A stretch of DNA of 13,627 nt from Nocardioidaceae bacterium (lineage in GTDB: Bacteria; Actinomycetota; Actinomycetes; Propionibacteriales; Nocardioidaceae): the NCBI GenBank assembly GCA_025966335.1, contig JAICRS010000058.1, forward strand, positions 1-13,627. Direction: 5' to 3'. This document shows, piece after piece, positions 5,294 to 12,525 of this stretch. The number at the start of each line of letters is the position of its first letter. Position 1 is the first letter of the stretch. Made by a program: the position numbers and the translations under genes. The notes below the pieces were generated by a model that had not been told where the DNA came from, made no database searches, and worked only from the letters and a program-made list of their open reading frames with translations.

Positions 5294-7554
5294 GCCTCCA
5301 CCTCCGTGCGGTCGGCAGGAACCGGCGCAGGCAGTACGCCGACCCGGGCCAGTGCGGCGACCACGGCGTCGCGAGCCACCGGCTTGGTGAGGTACTCGGC
5401 CGCTCCCATCGCCAGCCCGCGGGCGCGCTCGTCGACGATCGAGACCACCACGACGGGGATCCGGGCGGTCACCGGGTCCGCCTTCAGCTCGGCGAGCACG
5501 TCCCAGCCGCTGATCCCGGGCAGCCGGATGTCGAGGATCGCGACGGCCGGCCGGATCCGTCGGATCGCCGCCAGCCCCTCACGACCGTCCCGGGTCCGGG
5601 TCACCTCGAGGCCGGACCCGTCCAGGTAGGCGGCCAGCAGGTCGAGTGAGGCCCGGTCGTCGTCCACGAGCACCACGCACGTCGTACCCGACGGGGCTGG
5701 ACAGCTCGCGTTCGCACCCGCGGTCGACCCGGTCGGCATCGCGAACCCGAACGTGCTCCCCGAGCCGACCTCGGAGTCGAGCCACATCCGGCCACCGAAC
5801 AGCTCGACGATCCGTCGGGTGAGGGTCAGCCCGAGACCGGTCCCCTCCTCTTGCGAGGCGCCGCGTCTGCCCTGCTGGAACGACTCGAAGATCCGCTCCC
5901 GGTCCGCCGCCGGGATCCCGATGCCGTTGTCGGTCACCTCGACCCGCAGCTCGTCCCCCGCCATCTCCGCACGCACCGACACCGTGCCGCCGTCTGGAGT
6001 GAACTTCACCGCGTTCGTGAGCAGGTTCAGCATCACCTGCTTGAAGCGCAGCTCGTCGGCGTGGATCACGTCGACCCGGTCGTCGACGGCGAGCTCCAGC
6101 GCGATCGAGTGGGCAGCGGCCCGGGCGCGCACCAGGGACAGCGTGTACTCGATCACCGCCGGGACCGAGAACGTCGAGCTCTCGAGCTCCATCGCTCCGG
6201 CCTCGACCTTGGACAGGTCGAGGATCTCGTTCAGCAGCTCGAGCAGGTGCTTGCCGGAACCCCAGATGTCGCGGAGGTACTCCTCCTGGCGGTCGTTCAG
6301 CTCCCCGAACATCTTCTCGAGCAGCACCTCGGAGAACCCGATCACCGCGTTCAACGGGGTGCGCAGCTCGTGCGACATGCTGGCGAGGAACTCCGACTTG
6401 TGCCGGCTGACGATCTCCAGCTCGGTCGACTTCAGCTCAAGCTCCCGGAACAGCCGGGCGTTGAGGATCGCCAGCGCCGACTGGCTGGCGAACGTCTCGA
6501 GCAGCTCCAGCGTCTCCTCGGAGAAACCCCCGGTGGTCCGGCGGCGGATCACGAGTGCCCCCACCATCCGGTCCTGCCGCAGCATCGGGACCGCGAGGAC
6601 CGAGCGCCACCCGTCGTCGTACAGGATCCGCAGGTGCGGGTCCAGCGGGGATGCGCCGAGCTCGGCGACCTCGAGGGGCCGCCGGTCGAGCGCCGCCCGA
6701 CCGACCAGCGTCGACTCCCGGCCGATGCGGACTGCGCGCAGACGGGCGAGCATCTCGTCGCTGCTGCCGTAGGCGGCGCGCACCGAGAAGCTGTCGTCGG
6801 CCTCGACGTACTCCATGATCGAGCCGCCGTCGGTCCCGGTGAGCCGTACGGCGTTGGTGACGATGGTGCTGAGCACCTCGTCCAGGTCCAGCGTCGAGCT
6901 GACCGCCTCGCCGACCTCGCGCAGCGCCTCGAGCTGGTCGACCTTGCTCGCCAGCTCCGCGCTGCGTGACTCGAGCGCGCCGACGAGCTGCACGTGGCGG
7001 AGCGCGATCGCCGCCTGCGCCGCGAAGACGCCGAGCAGCTCCATGGCCCGGGGCTCGAACGGCTCGACCTGGGTGCGCCACACCGACAGCACGCCGACGA
7101 CCTCGTCCCCGATCAGCATCGGCGCCGACATCAGGGTCCGGTAGCCGGCGATCCGCTGCAGGTCGCGCCGCCCGTAGTCGGGGTCGCTCAGCACGTCGGC
7201 GATCTGCTGGGTGCGCCGGTCGAGCGCAACGCGTCCGATGAGCGACGTTCGGGTGACGGCCAGGGGGTGTGACGCCATCGCCTCGATCATGTCGGCCGGT
7301 AAGTCTCCGGAGGTCCGTGAGACGCGGAACAGGTCCCCGTCGACCAGGTAGAGCAGTGACGCCTGTGCCCGGCAGAGGCTCGCGGCCCGCTCCACGATGG
7401 TGTCCAGGACGGCGCTGGGGTCCGCGCCGGCGCGTCCGAGCGCGAGCAGGATCTCGTTTGTGGCGGCGCTCTGCTCGGTGGCGTCGACGAGATCGCGACG
7501 GAGGTGGGCGAAGGCCGCGGTCTCGACCGGATCGCGTGCCGGGTCGTCCACCAC
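5290..7554 (-). CDS. Soluble hybrid histidine kinase, GAF-GAF-HisKA-HATPase-REC
   Basis: A 754-residue protein with no membrane segment, so it senses a cytoplasmic signal. Two GAF domains (about 40-185 and 222-365) are joined by a helix (ESRSAELASKVDQLEALREV). The dimerisation and phospho-acceptor domain has His395 in MSHELRTPLN. The ATPase has its N box at Asn514 (LLTNAVKF), G1 at Asp542 (DNGIGIP), then FESFQQ and GTGLGL (about 570). A C-terminal receiver (about 630-745) carries Asp675 in AILDIRLPG and a Lys in LTKPV. All catalytic residues are present. Phosphate can pass from His395 to Asp675; further relay to the two downstream regulators would need either direct transfer from His395 or a phosphotransfer protein, which is not in this window. 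The start GTG at 7552-7554 is set by a good GGAGG ribosome site 6 bases upstream. It is the first gene of the four-gene operon. The GAF ligand is unknown. Confidence 0.95.
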   Translation of the reverse strand: MVDDPARDPVETAAFAHLRRDLVDATEQSAATNEILLALGRAGADPSAVLDTIVERAASLCRAQASLLYLVDGDLFRVSRTSGDLPADMIEAMASHPLAVTRTSLIGRVALDRRTQQIADVLSDPDYGRRDLQRIAGYRTLMSAPMLIGDEVVGVLSVWRTQVEPFEPRAMELLGVFAAQAAIALRHVQLVGALESRSAELASKVDQLEALREVGEAVSSTLDLDEVLSTIVTNAVRLTGTDGGSIMEYVEADDSFSVRAAYGSSDEMLARLRAVRIGRESTLVGRAALDRRPLEVAELGASPLDPHLRILYDDGWRSVLAVPMLRQDRMVGALVIRRRTTGGFSEETLELLETFASQSALAILNARLFRELELKSTELEIVSRHKSEFLASMSHELRTPLNAVIGFSEVLLEKMFGELNDRQEEYLRDIWGSGKHLLELLNEILDLSKVEAGAMELESSTFSVPAVIEYTLSLVRARAAAHSIALELAVDDRVDVIHADELRFKQVMLNLLTNAVKFTPDGGTVSVRAEMAGDELRVEVTDNGIGIPAADRERIFESFQQGRRGASQEEGTGLGLTLTRRIVELFGGRMWLDSEVGSGSTFGFAMPTGSTAGANASCPAPSGTTCVVLVDDDRASLDLLAAYLDGSGLEVTRTRDGREGLAAIRRIRPAVAILDIRLPGISGWDVLAELKADPVTARIPVVVVSIVDERARGLAMGAAEYLTKPVARDAVVAALARVGVLPAPVPADRTEVEA

Positions 7555-7560
7555 GATGCA

Positions 7561-7565
7561 CCTCC
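7561..7565 (-). promoter_or_regulatory. Shine-Dalgarno for the hybrid kinase
   Basis: GGAGG, 6 bases before the GTG at 7552-7554. It selects that GTG over the second GTG codon directly after it. The 100-base gap upstream (7555-7654) holds only a weak promoter candidate. Confidence 0.65.
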
Positions 7566-7654
7566 GCCGGGCTCGGACGGGCCTCTCGTCAGTCTGCGCG
7601 TCGGCGCCTCACCGTGGCAATGACGAGTGCTGACTACTTGACGGGCCGGCGACC

Positions 7655-8347
7655 TCAGGCGGCGAGCTTGTAGCTGTCCTGGTGCGGGAACCGGGCCGAC
7701 ACGGGAGCCACGAGATGGGCCACGGGGCGTCCGAGCCGGCCGCCGGCGAGCGAGGCGAGCGTACGGCGCAGGGGCAGCCGGTGGGCGACGATCGCGGACT
7801 GCATCACGATCGCGATCGCGCTGCAGATCGTGAGGGCGTGGTCCCCCACCAGAACGGCGTAGGACAGCCATGCCGCCATGCCCAGCCAGGCCAGCAACGT
7901 CGACCAGGGGCACAGGCCCCACAACGGCGCTCCGGACAGGGCGAGCCGGGTCTGCGGGACCATCCGCAGGGAGCTGATCGTCGTGCCCACCATCGCGAGC
8001 GTGAACGAGTTGGTGTGGTCGAGCAGCAGGATGGACGCCGCCGCGGTCACGAACACCGCCGCGACCGCCGTCCAGTAGGTCCGCGTCACCCCGGCCCGGA
8101 GCACGACGACCGCGAGAGCCGCCAGCAGCACCAGGGCGATGGTGTTGTTCACCAGCTGGATCTTGTCGGCGATGGCAACGGCGTACACCACCCACAGCGT
8201 GAAGGTGGCCAGGCTGAGCATGAGGGAGTTCCAGGACACCCCCTCGGCCGACCGGGTCCGAGCGGCGCGGAGCACCTGCGGGACGGTCGCGTACAACGAA
8301 AGGATCGAGGCGGCGGAGCCGACCAGGAGCTCGACAGACATGGGCAT
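7655..8347 (-). CDS. PQ-loop repeat (SWEET-like) membrane protein
   Basis: A 230-residue, roughly 7-segment membrane protein with two PQ-loop motifs. ATVPQVLRAARTRSAEGVSW follows the first segment, and RMVPQTRLALSG with GLCPWSTLLAW lies in the second half. Each half resembles a three-helix SemiSWEET unit, joined by an extra helix, so the layout recalls eukaryotic SWEET sugar carriers more than the single-repeat bacterial SemiSWEET. PQ-loop proteins move sugars or other small solutes, or act in membrane trafficking. The cargo is unknown. The start is uncertain: ATG at 8345-8347 is used, ATG at 8339-8341 and TTG at 8351-8353 are in frame, and none has a clear ribosome site. It sits 100 bases upstream of the kinase operon on the same strand and looks like a single gene. 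The tail after about residue 195 is soluble and basic. Confidence 0.82.
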   Translation of the reverse strand: MPMSVELLVGSAASILSLYATVPQVLRAARTRSAEGVSWNSLMLSLATFTLWVVYAVAIADKIQLVNNTIALVLLAALAVVVLRAGVTRTYWTAVAAVFVTAAASILLLDHTNSFTLAMVGTTISSLRMVPQTRLALSGAPLWGLCPWSTLLAWLGMAAWLSYAVLVGDHALTICSAIAIVMQSAIVAHRLPLRRTLASLAGGRLGRPVAHLVAPVSARFPHQDSYKLAA

Positions 8348-8506
8348 GCGCAATTCGACGAGAAGGGGTAGGGGTGCGACTTCGGTCCGCCGTCTTGCTT
8401 GTCTGCCGGGACACGTGACCTGATCTGTCCAGAATTCTACGGCTCCGACCGTGGCCCTCCGACCAGTTTCGCGTGTCTCCGGGGCGAGGGCTACGTCACA
8501 CGCACG

Positions 8507-9091
8507 TCACCGGGCGACCAGCACCGACACGGTGTTCGATCGGCGTCCCGTGGAGCTGTCGACGACCCGGAACCTGTTGACGCCGCGATGTCCGGACTGG
8601 ACAAAGGTGGAGAACGTGCCGTCTCGAACGGCCGTGGATACCGGGAAGTCGGTCCAGCGACCCTCCTGCCGTTGCACCTGCACGGTCGCACCGTTGCCAC
8701 CCGGATAGCGGCCCTCGAGATCGATGCGCTCGAAGCTCCCGGCTCGACGCGGACTTGCGGTCAGGGTGAGCCGCGTTCCCTTCGAGGTCGCCGCGGTTCC
8801 GCCGGGCTTCACCTTCCGTTCAGCGCGTGCGCGTTGCTCCCGCGGCTCCGGTGGGCTTGCAGCCTCCGCCAACCTCCCCGAGCGCGGGGCCTCGGGTGCC
8901 TCCCGAACCGCGGACGGTGAAGCAACGGGAAGGCTCGGAGACTCGCCCGGCCTCTCACCGTCGGCACCGCCGTTGGCCAGGTTGGCCGCTTGGAAGCCGA
9001 CGACGCTGAGGACTCCTCCGATCAGCACCGAGACCACGAGCAGCGACCCCGCTGCGATCAAGAGCAGCCAGTTCCTGGTCTGGAGGTTCAC
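8507..9091 (-). CDS. Membrane-anchored extracytoplasmic protein, function unknown
   Basis: A 194-residue protein. A short basic start (MNLQTRNW) is followed by one hydrophobic segment (about 8-36), without a lipobox or a clear signal-peptidase site, so a membrane anchor is likely. Residues 40-105 are a Pro/Ala/Glu/Arg-rich, low-complexity linker of the kind that spans the cell wall. The last about 85 residues alternate polar and hydrophobic positions as in a beta-sandwich (RLTLTAS, GRYPGGNGATVQVQRQEG, RFRVVDSSTGRRSNTV), resembling Ig-like or adhesive domains I associate with Nocardioides surface proteins. No enzyme motif is seen. The start GTG at 9089-9091 has an AGGGAG ribosome site. A perfect 18-base palindrome lies just upstream in the leader. 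Neighbours give no functional clue, and it seems to be transcribed alone. Confidence 0.75.
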   Translation of the reverse strand: MNLQTRNWLLLIAAGSLLVVSVLIGGVLSVVGFQAANLANGGADGERPGESPSLPVASPSAVREAPEAPRSGRLAEAASPPEPREQRARAERKVKPGGTAATSKGTRLTLTASPRRAGSFERIDLEGRYPGGNGATVQVQRQEGRWTDFPVSTAVRDGTFSTFVQSGHRGVNRFRVVDSSTGRRSNTVSVLVAR

Positions 9092-9103
9092 ACGGTCTCC
9101 CTG

Positions 9104-9121
9104 AGCCGCCCGGGCGGCTCC
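9104..9121 (-). repeat. Perfect 18-bp palindrome in the leader
   Basis: GAGCCGCCC followed directly by GGGCGGCTC. It ends 2-3 bases before the AGGGAG ribosome site of the 8507-9091 gene. In RNA it would form a stem of 6-7 GC-rich pairs (allowing a loop), and in DNA it could bind a dimeric regulator. Function unproven. Confidence 0.5.
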
Positions 9122-9235
9122 ACGATCTCCTGGAGCGTTCTCATTGTCTCCGACGCGTCAACAGACGTGCCTCGCGAAAGGGACCAACCACCTCGGACGA
9201 CGAGAACGTGTCTAAGCCATCGCTGTGCAACGCAA

Positions 9236-9269
9236 CAGAGCCGCACCGACGGGAGTCGGTGCGGCTCTG
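9236..9269 (-). terminator. Intrinsic terminator downstream of tmRNA
   Basis: A perfect 15-bp inverted repeat (9236-9250 with 9255-9269, arms CAGAGCCGCACCGAC / GTCGGTGCGGCTCTG) with a 4-base loop. It begins 53 bases after the tmRNA 3' end. On the minus strand it is followed by TTGCGTTG, a weak T-rich tail. It is the strongest hairpin I found in the window and should end the tmRNA transcript. Confidence 0.8.
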
Positions 9270-9322
9270 CTTCAAGAGGGCTGCGCCTTGGCGGCTTGCG
9301 CCACCGCGGCCCGGCGTTTTTG

Positions 9323-9690
9323 TGGAGCTGGCGGGAATCGAACCCGCGTCCTTCGGCACCGAACCAGGGCTTCTCCGGGTGCAGTTCGTGGTGGTCGTCT
9401 TCTCAGTCCCGGCGCTCGCACGAACACGTCGCCGACAGACTCAGCCACAAAAATGTCCCGGTGAGCCCCTGTGGCCAGGACTCACCAGCGAGCCTCCTAG
9501 ATGAGGCCAGGATCTGAGGCGGAGGCGCCCTCAGTCTGACCCGTCGCTAGTCGCCGTCAGGCGGCGAGAGCGAACGAACTGCGCTTGGAATCGGCAGTTA
9601 TTGGTTTCCAAGGATCGTTAACGAGATGACCTTGGATCCTCGACCCGCTTCCCCTGGAACTAGCGTCCCAAGTCGAAACCGATCAGCCCC
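9323..9690 (-). ncRNA. ssrA: Transfer-messenger RNA (tmRNA)
   Basis: About 368 bases. The 5' end GGGGCTGATCGGTTTCGAC (from 9690) and the 3' end GGTTCGATTCCCGCCAGCTCC (down to 9323) give a tRNA-like acceptor stem of 7 pairs (one G-U), a T-arm with TTCGATTCC, and discriminator A at 9323. The next bases are CAA, so the terminal CCA is not encoded and must be added. The tag reading frame encodes ADSKRSSFALAA and TGA, with the family ALAA ending recognised by ClpXP-type proteases. With SmpB it frees ribosomes stalled on broken messages and marks the unfinished protein for degradation. Pseudoknot regions follow the tag. smpB lies about 960 bases upstream on the same strand, the usual actinobacterial arrangement. 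A TACAGT hexamer at 9714-9719 could be part of its promoter, with no clear -35. Confidence 0.97.
9557..9595 (-). other. tmRNA proteolysis-tag reading frame
   Basis: Resume codon GCC at 9593-9595. The encoded tag is ADSKRSSFALAA and ends with TGA at 9557-9559. The hydrophobic ALAA end is the protease degron. Confidence 0.95.
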
Positions 9691-9782
9691 TCTTGAGTTG
9701 TCAATCTGTTGCTACTGTACCCGCCACAACGGACGGCCCGCAGTCGATATTCCCGAGCGACACGACCCCTCAGCGGTTTACG

Positions 9783-10655
9783 TCAACCGATGAGCGCGTG
9801 AGCGTTGTCCCAGCAGACCCTGCGCAGCCACTGGTCGCCGAGGCCCAGCCGCTCGAGGGCCTCGAGCTGGTGCGCGTAAGGGTAGGGGATGTTCGGGAAG
9901 TCCGAGCCGAGAAGCACCTTCTCCTCCAGGTCGGACAACCGCGGCAGCAGCTCCCGCGGGTAGGCCGCCATGTCCTCGAAGAAGTCGGTGAACGCCATCG
10001 TGGTGTCGACGTGGACCCGCTCGAAGGACTCGGCCAGGTCGAGGAACTCGGCGTACTCCGGCGCCCCCATGTGCGCGATCACGACGGTCAGCCGCGGGTG
10101 CCGGCGGAGGACGTCGCGGACCGGCGTCGGCCCGGTGTGGGCGTTGGGGACCGGCCCCGAGCCCGCGTGCAGCACGATCGGCGTTCCGGCGTCGGCGAGC
10201 AGTCCCCACACCTTGTCCAGCAGCGGGTCGCGGACGTCGAAGTCACCGACCTGCACGTGCACCTTGAAGATCTCGGTGCCCTGCTCGATGCGCGCCGCCA
10301 CGTAGGCCGCTGCGTCCGGCTCCGGGTAGAACGTCGCCGAGGACAGGCACTCGGGGACGTCGGCCGCGAGCTGGGCCGCCCACTCGTTGAGGTACTCCGC
10401 GATGCCGGGACGGTGCGCGTAGGGAAGGGCCGAGAATCGGCGCACGCCCAGGGCACGGAGCTGCTCCACCCGTTCGGAGTCCGAGCCGCGGTAGGTGATC
10501 GGCCACGGTCGGCCGATCAGCGGGCCGGCGGTGTCGAACTGCTCCCAGACCCGGGTCATCACCGGCGGCGGCAGGAAGTGCACGTGCACGTCGTACAGGC
10601 CGGGAATGCCGAGCCGGGAGACCCATCCAGGCACCGACGCGTCGCTCAGGCTCAC
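9783..10655 (-). CDS. Amidohydrolase-2 family metal-dependent hydrolase/decarboxylase
   Basis: A 290-residue TIM-barrel enzyme of the amidohydrolase-related (Amidohydro_2, ACMSD-like) family. Metal and catalytic residues are in place: YDVHVHF with His24 and His26, LHAGSG with His163, VIAHMG with His195, and LLGSDFPNIPYP with Asp252. Family members hydrolyse C-N or C-O bonds or decarboxylate, and the substrate cannot be predicted. The GTG start at 10653-10655 overlaps the smpB stop by 4 bases (GTGA), with AAGGG 7 bases upstream inside smpB. The longer frame reaching 10952 is only the shadow of smpB: its residues are a basic, low-complexity jumble. It is co-transcribed with smpB and followed by tmRNA. 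A catabolic enzyme here is probably an operon passenger and not a part of ribosome rescue. Confidence 0.9.
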   Translation of the reverse strand: MSLSDASVPGWVSRLGIPGLYDVHVHFLPPPVMTRVWEQFDTAGPLIGRPWPITYRGSDSERVEQLRALGVRRFSALPYAHRPGIAEYLNEWAAQLAADVPECLSSATFYPEPDAAAYVAARIEQGTEIFKVHVQVGDFDVRDPLLDKVWGLLADAGTPIVLHAGSGPVPNAHTGPTPVRDVLRRHPRLTVVIAHMGAPEYAEFLDLAESFERVHVDTTMAFTDFFEDMAAYPRELLPRLSDLEEKVLLGSDFPNIPYPYAHQLEALERLGLGDQWLRRVCWDNAHALIG

Positions 10656-11128
10656 TCCATGCCCTTCAGCCGGCGACCGATCGCCTGCTCCTTCTCCCGG
10701 TTGGCCTGCCGCTCGGCGAGCGCCTGCCGCTTGTCCCACGTCTTCTTGCCCTTCGCCAAGGCGATCTCGACCTTGGCTCGGCCGTCCTTGAAGTACAGCG
10801 ACAGCGGCACCACCGTCAGGCCGCGCTCGTTGACCCTCGACTCGATCCGGTCGATCTCCTGCCGGTTCAGCAGCAGCTTGCGCTTGCGGCGCGCGGAGTG
10901 GTTGGTCCAGGTGCCCTGCGTGTACTCGGGAATGTGCACGCCGTGCAGCCACACCTCGCGTTCGTGGACCTCAGCGAAGCCGTCCACCAGCGACGCCCGG
11001 CCCTGGCGCAGCGACTTCACCTCGGTGCCGGTCAGGACCAGACCCGCCTCGTAGGTGTCCTCGATGTGGTAGTCGTGCCGCGCTTTCTTGTTCTGCGCGA
11101 CGAGCTTGCGCCCCTGCTCCTTGACCAT
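10652..11128 (-). CDS. smpB: SsrA-binding protein SmpB
   Basis: The product is 158 residues, the normal length. It shows the family's features: KLVAQNKKARHDYHIEDTYE at the start, GLVLTGTEVKSLRQG, IPEYTQGTWTNHSARRKRKL in the middle, and the basic tail KGKKTWDKRQ with a Lys/Arg-rich end that inserts in the empty mRNA channel. SmpB binds tmRNA and delivers it to stalled ribosomes; tmRNA is encoded on the same strand after one intervening gene. I chose the ATG at 11126-11128: the sequence upstream in this frame is the shadow of the M23 gene. No Shine-Dalgarno is visible before it, and a GTG two codons earlier is in frame. It starts 35 bases after the M23 gene stop, so it is likely in the same transcript. 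Confidence 0.97.
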   Translation of the reverse strand: MVKEQGRKLVAQNKKARHDYHIEDTYEAGLVLTGTEVKSLRQGRASLVDGFAEVHEREVWLHGVHIPEYTQGTWTNHSARRKRKLLLNRQEIDRIESRVNERGLTVVPLSLYFKDGRAKVEIALAKGKKTWDKRQALAERQANREKEQAIGRRLKGME

Positions 11129-11163
11129 GGGCACGATTGTGTCAGGTCGGCGCAACGAGGAAT

Positions 11164-12468
11164 CTAGAGCCAGTGCATCGGGTTCACGGCCGCGCCGTTC
11201 TCGAAGACCATGAAGTGCAGGTGGCACCCGGTGGAGTAACCAGTGGTGCCGACGTACCCGATGATCTCTCCGCGCTGGACCCGCTCCCCTACGGACGTGG
11301 AGTAGGCGCTCAGGTGGTTGTACGCCGTGCCGAGCCCCACGCCGCGGTGGAAGCCGTTGTCGATGATCACCCGGTTGCCGTAGCCCTCGTTGTAGTAGAC
11401 CGCGATCACCCTCCCCGCCGCCGCCGCGCGGATCGGCGTGCCGCAGGCGGCCCCGAAGTCGGTCCCGTCGTGCAGCGCCCACTGGTGGTAGACCGGGTGG
11501 AACCGAATTCCGTACGACGAGGTGATGTAGCTGTCGACCGGGTAGTCGAGGAACCCGTCCGAGTTGATCCGTCCCGGGTCTGTCGCGGCCTCGGCGGCTG
11601 CAGCGGCGGCGGCTGCCTCCGCGGCCCGGATCCGGGCTGCCTCGGCCCGCTGCCGCAGCATCTCGGCGATCCGGTCGCGCTCCTGCTGCAGGCCCCGGAG
11701 CCGGTCCAGGTCTGCCTCGCGCGCCTCGACGGCCAGGTCGTGGGCCGTGGAGCGCATCTCGACCAGGTCGGCGACCCGCTCCTCGGCGTCCTCGGCCTGC
11801 GCCTCGAGCGCCTGCTTCTTCTCGAGGTTCTCGGCCGCCGCGGCCCGCTGCTCGGCGACCTCGTCCTTGGCGGCCTCGAACTCTTCCTCCTTGACCGTCA
11901 GCAGCACCTCCGCGGCAGCCAGCTTGTCCAGGGTGACCGCCTCCTTGTCCAGCACGTTCTGGACGGAGTTCAGCTGCCCGGTCAGCTCGGCCGGGTCCTG
12001 GCTGGTGAGCACCATCGACAGACCGAGCAGGCTCGGGTCACCGCTCTGGTAGTTCTGCACCGCGAGCTGGCCGAGCACGTCCTCCTGCTCGCCCACCTGG
12101 GCCTGGCCCTCGTCGAGCTCGACGCGGGCCTCCTCCAGCCGCAGGACCGCCTTGTCGAGCGCAGCCTGCATCTGCCGGTCGAGAGCCTCGGCGGCGGCCA
12201 GCTCCCCGCGGGTCTTGGCGAGCTGCTGCTCGGCGGCGGCCAGCCGCGAGCGGGCGACCATCAGCGCGTTGTTGGCCGCCACCAGCTGTGCGCTGGACTG
12301 GTCCAGGTCGCTCAGGGTCTCGTTGATGTCCCCGGTGACCCGGTCCTTGCGGTCGCGCAGGTCGTCGGCCGACGCCAGCGGGACAGCAGCGAAGCTCAGG
12401 AGCAGGCTGCTCGCCGCCAGGGCGGCTGTCACGCGGCGCCGGGGTACGCGGGGGAAGAAGCGAGCCAC
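11164..12468 (-). CDS. Secreted coiled-coil M23 peptidoglycan endopeptidase (EnvC/NlpD-like)
   Basis: The product is 434 residues. A signal peptide (about 1-35: basic start, hydrophobic core, cleavage near PLASA-DD) is followed by long coiled coils (about 36-295, Glu/Ala/Leu/Gln-rich heptads ending in an Ala-rich run), a linker, and a C-terminal LytM/M23 domain (about 308-434). The zinc ligands and catalytic residues are present: His333 and Asp337 in HDGTDFG, the His in YNHLS, and His416 and His418 in HLHF, so it should be an active enzyme cutting peptide cross-links. Its place after ftsX mirrors EnvC/PcsB/CwlO-type hydrolases or activators that FtsEX drives at the septum; here the enzyme would be its own hydrolase. 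The start is GTG at 12466-12468 after AAGGCAG. A 57-base gap separates it from ftsX and contains a GTAAC-type repeat. Confidence 0.93.
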   Translation of the reverse strand: MARFFPRVPRRRVTAALAASSLLLSFAAVPLASADDLRDRKDRVTGDINETLSDLDQSSAQLVAANNALMVARSRLAAAEQQLAKTRGELAAAEALDRQMQAALDKAVLRLEEARVELDEGQAQVGEQEDVLGQLAVQNYQSGDPSLLGLSMVLTSQDPAELTGQLNSVQNVLDKEAVTLDKLAAAEVLLTVKEEEFEAAKDEVAEQRAAAAENLEKKQALEAQAEDAEERVADLVEMRSTAHDLAVEAREADLDRLRGLQQERDRIAEMLRQRAEAARIRAAEAAAAAAAAEAATDPGRINSDGFLDYPVDSYITSSYGIRFHPVYHQWALHDGTDFGAACGTPIRAAAAGRVIAVYYNEGYGNRVIIDNGFHRGVGLGTAYNHLSAYSTSVGERVQRGEIIGYVGTTGYSTGCHLHFMVFENGAAVNPMHWL

Positions 12469-12511
12469 CGGTCTGCCTTAGCTGTCGTGTGTTGCGAGAT
12501 CAGCTTCGAAG

Positions 12512-12525
12512 GTAACCGACTTAAC
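12512..12525. promoter_or_regulatory. Direct repeat resembling an MtrA-type operator
   Basis: GTAAC-CGAC-TTAAC on the plus strand (GTTAA-GTCG-GTTAC on the gene strand): two near-identical 5-mers 4 bases apart. It lies between the ftsX stop and the M23 start. As I recall, actinobacterial MtrA binds GTAAC-like direct repeats before wall-hydrolase genes. The repeat is seen; the regulator is a guess. Confidence 0.3.

Noticed and set aside
5851..6969. Long plus-strand open frame opposite the kinase
   Set aside because: Antisense shadow of the GAF/HisKA/HATPase coding sequence; no motifs.
7555..7654. Promoter for the kinase operon (TTGCCA, 18 bases, CAGACT on the minus strand)
   Set aside because: The spacing is tolerable but the -10 lacks the TANNNT pattern, so it is too weak to list.
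8348..8506. Regulatory or RNA element between the PQ-loop and surface-protein genes
   Set aside because: Only a short ACGTCAC direct repeat (near 8493-8509) and no convincing hairpin or promoter. Nothing supportable.
9092..9322. Integrated element at the tmRNA 3' end
   Set aside because: tmRNA genes are common integration sites, but I see no integrase, no copy of the tmRNA 3' end elsewhere in the window and no change in composition.
9693..11054. 453-codon plus-strand open frame opposite the amidohydrolase and smpB
   Set aside because: Antisense shadow. Both genes beneath it have intact family motifs.
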